A DNA stretch of 64,000 nt from Anaerolineales bacterium. Lineage in GTDB: Bacteria; Chloroflexota; Anaerolineae; Anaerolineales; Villigracilaceae. A model generated the notes under the pieces. The model saw only the letters and a list, made by a program, of their open reading frames with translations. It was not told where the DNA came from and made no database searches. The position numbers were made by a program, and so were the translations under genes. Position 1 is the stretch's first letter, and the number at the start of each line of letters is the position of its first letter. Shown here one piece after another: positions 59,720 to 64,000 of the stretch. The stretch covers positions 62,001-126,000 of the forward strand of contig JACMLM010000040.1 in assembly GCA_014379595.1 (NCBI GenBank), given 5' to 3'.

Positions 59720-60016
59720 TTATACGGGCGCTTGTGTTCGTTTCATGCGCCTGTTTTTATACTTATTGACTTCTGCCCTCAGTCTTGCCAGCCGGATGAC
59801 ATAATCTGGGAATTGCTGCATGTGAGCTAGAACAAGCCTTCCGGTAAGAAGCACACCATCATAGATCAATCTCGTGTCCGAATTCAGGGTTGCCTTCTTC
59901 CGGTGTCCCATTAATCCCTGGCGGAATTGCTCGAGGTCAACCTGCTCCCAATCAATATAAAGGGAGTCGCCGATACACTTGGCTTCCTTTGTGCTGATCT
60001 GTTTTTGATTTTTCAT
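59720..60016 (-). CDS. DUF5661 protein (diverged copy)
   Basis: This is a 98-residue protein with QISTKEAKCIGDSLYIDWEQ and DLEQFRQGLMGHRKKATLN, then LLTGRLVLAHMQQFPDYVIR and a basic Lys/Arg-rich end that replaces the acidic tail of the 51789 copy. The acidic 'VELEHG' of the other two copies becomes MGHRKKA, so charge is reversed. It lies upstream of CsbD on the same strand. Confidence 0.8.
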   Translation of the reverse strand: MKNQKQISTKEAKCIGDSLYIDWEQVDLEQFRQGLMGHRKKATLNSDTRLIYDGVLLTGRLVLAHMQQFPDYVIRLARLRAEVNKYKNRRMKRTQAPV

Positions 60017-60121
60017 GAGCCGATCCTCCGTATTTTTTCAGAGAAGCGATGGGTACTTCGTAAATTAGGAAGGCAGAATTATTATTTTATTGATCCAGAC
60101 TACATCAACCAGCGACGTCAT

Positions 60122-60493
60122 TTAATATATTGAAACCTTCGATGCAACAGTTCGCAAGTGTTCAGCCACACGCTCCGGCGTTTCACCTTTACTGATAAAT
60201 GCATCAGCGCCAGCGGAGAGGGCTGCTTGTTGACGGGCATCCAACGGGCTGATAAGCACAATAACCAGTGCAGACGGGCAAGCCACGCGAAGTTCTGCCA
60301 GAGCCGCACTAGGCGTACTGGGAAGTACATCCCAATCAATCAATAATATGTCTGAACGGCTGGTTGGCACCTCAGCAAATGTAGTGGCCCAGTCGGTTCC
60401 TTCCCCGGCAATTTCCATTTGCAGGTCTAGCAGTAGTAGGCGAAGTGCAGAACGCTCTTCACGTTTCGCATCGGCAATGTATACGCGTGTCAT
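60122..60493 (-). CDS. Receiver-only response regulator
   Basis: This is a 123-residue receiver domain. It has VYIADAKREERSALRLLLLD at the start, the acceptor region ILLIDWDVLPS (Asp about 53-55), and AGADAFISKGETPERV with the Lys of the signalling switch. The first acidic pair is reduced to A-D. No output domain is fused. Copy C of the two-hairpin element lies directly upstream; its conserved tail ends at the start codon, suggesting leader-level control. Confidence 0.82.
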   Translation of the reverse strand: MTRVYIADAKREERSALRLLLLDLQMEIAGEGTDWATTFAEVPTSRSDILLIDWDVLPSTPSAALAELRVACPSALVIVLISPLDARQQAALSAGADAFISKGETPERVAEHLRTVASKVSIY

Positions 60494-60573
60494 GTATTCA
60501 TCCTACAATAGATACTCCCCAAGCACATCCTGCGCTTGGGGAGTATTGTTCTCCGTCACTTGGGGGAGAACCA
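60494..60573 (-). repeat. Two-hairpin element, copy C
   Basis: Stem 1 is ATACTCCCCAAGC (60512-60524) with GCTTGGGGAGTAT (60534-60546). Stem 2 is GTTCTCC (60548-60554) with GGAGAAC (60565-60571), loop GTCACTTGGG. On the minus strand the order is stem 2, stem 1, then the tail ATTGTAGGATGAATAC running into ATG 60493. The element begins 25 nt after the stop of the gene at 60598. Confidence 0.75.
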
Positions 60574-60597
60574 CATAAGTAGAGCGGGCAAATTAGA

Positions 60598-61473
60598 TTA
60601 TGGGCTAGGGCACCCGCCAGCTGGGGCTGGGATGATATCGCCTTCATGCTTATTGTGACCATTCAATCCGTTCACGCTGATCGTGATCTCGTTATAGGGA
60701 TTCTTTTTACTGCTTGTAGCATGGCAAATCGTGATCTTGTCGTTATTGTTGAGCACCGGGTTGGCAGGACAGCCTTCCTCTGAAACTGGAATCAGATCGC
60801 CTTCATGTATGCCGTGACCATCCAAGCCGTTAACACTTACCGTGAACTCTTCGTATGGGGTTGTTGTATTGCCAGTAGCATGGCAGATTGCAATCGTATT
60901 ATCACTGACCACCACCAGGGTCGCAGGGCAGCCGCTGAGGGGTACTGGACTGAAATCGTTGGGGTGATCTAGATGCTCATCCAATTCAGCGCTGGTAACA
61001 GTAAGTTCTTCATACGGGTTTGACTCGTCACCTGTGGCATGACAGACAGTAGGCGCGTCCTGCGGAGTGGCCGTTACCAGGCTTGAAGAGCAGCCATCTT
61101 CAGGGACGGGGATGATATCGCCTTCATGTTTTCCATGACCATTTAAGCCATTAATGCTCACCGTGATCTCTTCATAAGGATTGGTTTCACTGCCAGTACC
61201 GTGGCAGATCGTGATGTTGCCTTCACCAGGTACTACCAGGCTTGCAGGGCAACCACTAGCCGGTACCGGGAAGATGTCGTTGGGGTGGGCAAGATGCTCA
61301 TTCACTAATTCAGTACTGTTGACAGCGACTTCTTCATATGGGTTTACTGCGTCGCCGGTGGCATGGCAGGCGTTGTTGTTTGCTGGGAGGCCGAAGTTGC
61401 AAGCCACAATCATGAGTACAAGGATCTGGGCTTCTGCTACCAGCTTGATCGTTATTCTATTAATCCTGTTCAT
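60598..61473 (-). CDS. Lipoprotein with five Cys/His repeats
   Basis: This is a 291-residue lipoprotein (MIVACNFGLP, Cys25) followed by five repeats of about 50 residues starting near 36, 90, 134, 187 and 240. Each repeat has C-H-[AG]-T, N/T-P-Y-[EN]-E, H-x2-H-x2-D and P-x4-G-C. Two subtypes alternate (order A-B-A-B-B): A with EH.DHPND and B with GHGKHEGD. The two Cys and three His per repeat could bind metal. The family occurs in environmental bacteria, but no function is known to me. Confidence 0.85.
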   Translation of the reverse strand: MNRINRITIKLVAEAQILVLMIVACNFGLPANNNACHATGDAVNPYEEVAVNSTELVNEHLAHPNDIFPVPASGCPASLVVPGEGNITICHGTGSETNPYEEITVSINGLNGHGKHEGDIIPVPEDGCSSSLVTATPQDAPTVCHATGDESNPYEELTVTSAELDEHLDHPNDFSPVPLSGCPATLVVVSDNTIAICHATGNTTTPYEEFTVSVNGLDGHGIHEGDLIPVSEEGCPANPVLNNNDKITICHATSSKKNPYNEITISVNGLNGHNKHEGDIIPAPAGGCPSP

Positions 61474-61529
61474 TTAGTATAGTATTCCTTATGATTTACA
61501 AACGAGATGACATACATTCGGCTGAGTTT

Positions 61530-62441
61530 TCAACCTGCCACTGCCACACGTCCCCGCCCTTCACGTTTGGCACGATAAAGCGCATCATCCACTGATTCTA
61601 ATAAGGCTGAAGTTCCTAGACCATCCTCTGGAAAGACTGCGACGCCAAGTGAAAATGAGACCGCATCAAAAGTTTTTCCTTTCACCTGGGGATAAAATTG
61701 TTTGGCATATTCGCAAATCAGTTCGGCGCGCTCCCAAGTTACTTTTTGTGATGCATCTGGCATGACGATGATAAATTCATCGCTGCCATAACGGCAGACA
61801 ATATCGTCTCCGCGGACATGCTTGAGGAGGAAGCTGCCCAATTGGCGCAAGACCCCATCACCCGCGAGGTGGCCGTGGGTTTCATTGAATTGCCTGAAAC
61901 CATCCACATCCAGAATAATGATGCCCAGTGAAAGTTGTTTACGTGAAGCTCGGAGCAGTTCGCGGGAGAGGGTCTCCTCCATATAATAACGGTTGTATAA
62001 ACCAGTGAGGCGGTCCCAGACAGACTGCTGACGCAGGCGTGCTTCGCTCTTGAGCAAAGCAGTTTGAGCTTGTTTGCGCTCAGTGGTATCACGGATATTA
62101 CATTGGATCACTTTTTCCTCGCCAACCTGGTAGACGTTTCTGATGAATTCCACTTCGACCACATGTCCGTCTTTCGCTTTCAGCGGCAGGTCTTCGTAGT
62201 GAATGGGTTCATTCTCCTGCAAAATTTCGAAGGCGCGCTGGCTGGCTTGAATATCCTTAAACGCCATCACTTCCCAAAGTTTTTTTTCTACAAACTCTTC
62301 GCGCGGATAGCCCAACATCTGTATCAAATGTGGGTTGACATCCTCGATCATGCCTGTCTTTGCATCCAGAATTAATATTCCATCCTGGGCTGCTTCAAAT
62401 AGCTGGCGGTAACGAAGCTCTGGCTCTTTTAGTGTTTGCAT
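61530..62441 (-). CDS. PAS-GGDEF diguanylate cyclase candidate
   Basis: This is a 303-residue protein. The N-terminal PAS domain (YRQLFEAAQDGILILDAKTG to about residue 130, ending VIQCNIRDTTERKQ) is joined to a GGDEF domain with DRLTGLYNRYYMEETLSREL and signature CRYGSDEFIIVMPD. The second Gly of GGDEF is Ser; some GSDEF variants remain active. No membrane segment. It begins 2 nt after the stop of the longer PAS-GAF-GGDEF gene, so both form an operon that probably makes c-di-GMP. Confidence 0.9.
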   Translation of the reverse strand: MQTLKEPELRYRQLFEAAQDGILILDAKTGMIEDVNPHLIQMLGYPREEFVEKKLWEVMAFKDIQASQRAFEILQENEPIHYEDLPLKAKDGHVVEVEFIRNVYQVGEEKVIQCNIRDTTERKQAQTALLKSEARLRQQSVWDRLTGLYNRYYMEETLSRELLRASRKQLSLGIIILDVDGFRQFNETHGHLAGDGVLRQLGSFLLKHVRGDDIVCRYGSDEFIIVMPDASQKVTWERAELICEYAKQFYPQVKGKTFDAVSFSLGVAVFPEDGLGTSALLESVDDALYRAKREGRGRVAVAG

Positions 62442-62443
62442 AA

Positions 62444-63967
62444 TTAATGTACTCCACTTTCTTTTTGGTATACAACAATACGGTCACGCCCGGCTTGTTT
62501 GGCGGCATACATGGCTTCATCTGCTGCGCGCAATAGTGCGCTTGCGGTTGTACCCTGCTGGGGCAGACAGGCAATGCCAGCTGACAAAGAGACCATGTTC
62601 CTGGCCTGTTCACCAAAATTTATTTGCGGTAATCCGCGCATGAACATGCGGATCTGCTCCATACGCTGTTGTGTATCAGCAATGGATGAATCAGGCATGA
62701 CGATCACGAACTCATCTCCGCCGTAACGGCAGGAGATATCACTCTTACGTAGATGTTCATGCAGAATGTCTGCGAACTGGCGTAATAATGAATCACCAGG
62801 GCCGTGCCCAAACGCATCGTTGAATTGTTTGAAGCCGTCAATATCGAGCATCACCACACACAGCGGAACATTGAGGCGCTGTGCTCTATTCAGCTCACGC
62901 GGCAGGGTCTCGTCCAGGTAGCGGCGATTGAACAGGCCTGTCAGTGGGTCTTGTATGGCCTGCTGGCGCAGTTCATCGCGCAGTTTCAAATTGGAGAGCG
63001 ATAGTTTGATCGTTTCGCCGACCGTGATGGCCAGTTGTTTCATGCCCGCTGGATGCGGCTCTTTTTTTATGGCGTTATCGATCACCGTCAGCACTCCTAA
63101 TGTTTCGCCTTGTACCATTAAGGGCAGGCAAAAGTAGCCTCCTTGAGGTGCATGCGTAAAATGATGACAGAGCAGGCCGCCCTCCAGATCGATCACTTCA
63201 TGAATTTGACCGAGGCGCAGCGCCCAGCAATCCTCCGAGGGAAAGATCGGCTCGATGCTCTGCTCCGTGCCCCAGCGTGCAACCACTACCAAATTCTCAT
63301 TCCTGCCGGGCAGAATCGAGAGACAGCCATTATATTCAGGGAATAGGTCTGCAGCAGACAGGGAAATTACCCGGTAGGCTTCGTCTCGCGTGACACAAGA
63401 CTGGAGCAGTTCGTTCATGCGATTCATTAACTGCATCTGCATATCCCGCCATTCGAGTTCATTGACCAAAGTCAATAGTTCATCATTCGTCGTCAACACT
63501 TGGGTGCGCTCCGTAATATCGCGGATGTTACACTGGATCACCCTGCAGCCGTTAACAAGGTAAACGTTGTTGACAAACTCTACATATTTACGCTCTCCTG
63601 CTTTTGTTTGCAGAGGGATGTCTTCATAACGGATGTAATCATTCTTTTGCAGCTGCCGCATGGCTTCCTGGCTGGCTGGGATGTCCTTGACGGCGCCTAT
63701 CTCCCAGAGTGCCTTGCCAATCAATTCATCTTCAGAGTAACCCAGCATATCCTGAATGAACGGGTTGGCATCGTCGATGCGACCTGTATCTCCATCCAGG
63801 ATCAGGATGCCATCTTTAGCGGTCTCGAAGAGGCGGCGATAGCGCACCTCTGATTCTTCGAGGGTGATACTTGATCTATCACGCTTAGTAAACCTATCGT
63901 CGGTTGCCTCGGCTTTATTGGAAGCCGAATCGTCCAATTTCCCTTTCATTTCGGCTGGGGGCGACAC
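62444..63967 (-). CDS. PAS-GAF-GGDEF protein (start may lie outside window)
   Basis: This protein has 507 residues from GTG 63965-63967, but the frame stays open to the window edge. PAS lies at about residues 40-155 (YRRLFETAKDGILILDGDTG, CNIRDITERTQ), a GAF domain at about 175-325, and GGDEF has QDPLTGLFNRRYLDETLPRE and SCRYGGDEFVIVMPDSSI. This intact GGDEF should synthesise c-di-GMP. It resembles the downstream gene in PAS and GGDEF, so the pair arose by duplication with loss or gain of GAF. Confidence 0.9.
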   Translation of the reverse strand: MSPPAEMKGKLDDSASNKAEATDDRFTKRDRSSITLEESEVRYRRLFETAKDGILILDGDTGRIDDANPFIQDMLGYSEDELIGKALWEIGAVKDIPASQEAMRQLQKNDYIRYEDIPLQTKAGERKYVEFVNNVYLVNGCRVIQCNIRDITERTQVLTTNDELLTLVNELEWRDMQMQLMNRMNELLQSCVTRDEAYRVISLSAADLFPEYNGCLSILPGRNENLVVVARWGTEQSIEPIFPSEDCWALRLGQIHEVIDLEGGLLCHHFTHAPQGGYFCLPLMVQGETLGVLTVIDNAIKKEPHPAGMKQLAITVGETIKLSLSNLKLRDELRQQAIQDPLTGLFNRRYLDETLPRELNRAQRLNVPLCVVMLDIDGFKQFNDAFGHGPGDSLLRQFADILHEHLRKSDISCRYGGDEFVIVMPDSSIADTQQRMEQIRMFMRGLPQINFGEQARNMVSLSAGIACLPQQGTTASALLRAADEAMYAAKQAGRDRIVVYQKESGVH

Positions 63968-64000
63968 GGCGGCGGTCTTCCTGCTGATCAGTTCTTTTCT

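Noticed and set aside
40644-60573. Guanidine-II (mini-ykkC) riboswitch for the three-copy element
   Set aside because: The two hairpins lack ACGR terminal loops; ACGG occurs only at a stem edge in one copy.
1-64000. CRISPR array, tRNA, rRNA, phage or IS element
   Set aside because: No direct-repeat arrays, tRNA-like cloverleafs, rRNA segments, transposases or integrases were seen by reading; this is a manual negative, not a search result.

Overview
The window looks like a chromosomal segment of a Chloroflexota bacterium, most likely class Anaerolineae. This is an inference from moderate GC, many lipoproteins with YVTN or repeat folds, UbiE/UbiA-type quinone genes, a membrane-anchored copper nitrite reductase, NarL-type sensor pairs with GAF domains, and small stress proteins. 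I saw no rRNA, tRNA, CRISPR array, phage module or intact insertion sequence.

Region 1 (1-20.2 kb, all + strand) is a dense run of small soluble enzymes and regulators, packed with paralogues: six RibD-C/'dihydrofolate reductase-like' proteins, two SRPBCC/AHSA1 proteins, two AraC-type regulators, two AlkD-type repair proteins (one frameshifted), three DUF1801 domains and two helix-hairpin-helix modules, one of them fused to DUF1801. A short UvrA-like ABC protein, an FAD oxidoreductase, an MFS transporter, a 5'-3' exonuclease and a UbiE-type methyltransferase are interspersed. Two converging minus-strand genes follow: a HEPN-like zinc protein and a CaiB/BaiF CoA-transferase.

Region 2 (22.5-30.9 kb, +) pairs a GAF-containing histidine kinase and LuxR-type regulator with four exported lipoproteins. 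The first is a YVTN propeller with two c-type haem motifs. A receiver-only protein follows. A glycerate 2-kinase (31-32.3 kb) closes the plus-strand half.

Region 3 (32.3-56 kb, nearly all minus strand) holds a LysE exporter, secD/secF, a lipoprotein M1 peptidase, an overlapping set of P-loop kinase, TrkA-N channel-like protein and SpoIIE-type phosphatase, a UbiA prenyltransferase, two CPBP proteases, two P-type ATPases, alpha/beta hydrolases, an SDR, a zinc alcohol dehydrogenase, nirK with an upstream CRP/FNR-type palindrome, and an acetyl-CoA hydrolase/transferase-family protein.

Region 4 (56-64 kb, minus strand) is a stress-type cluster: HU, CBS, YggT, GlsB/YeaQ, CsbD, DUF5661, a receiver protein, a Cys/His-repeat lipoprotein, two PAS-GGDEF proteins and several tiny membrane proteins of 19-50 residues.

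The most unusual signals are a two-hairpin intergenic element present three times (40.6, 58.1 and 60.5 kb), each copy 25-29 nt after a stop codon and with a conserved loop and tail; and a paralogous pair of about 40-residue membrane proteins (40485-40607 and 56501-56620).
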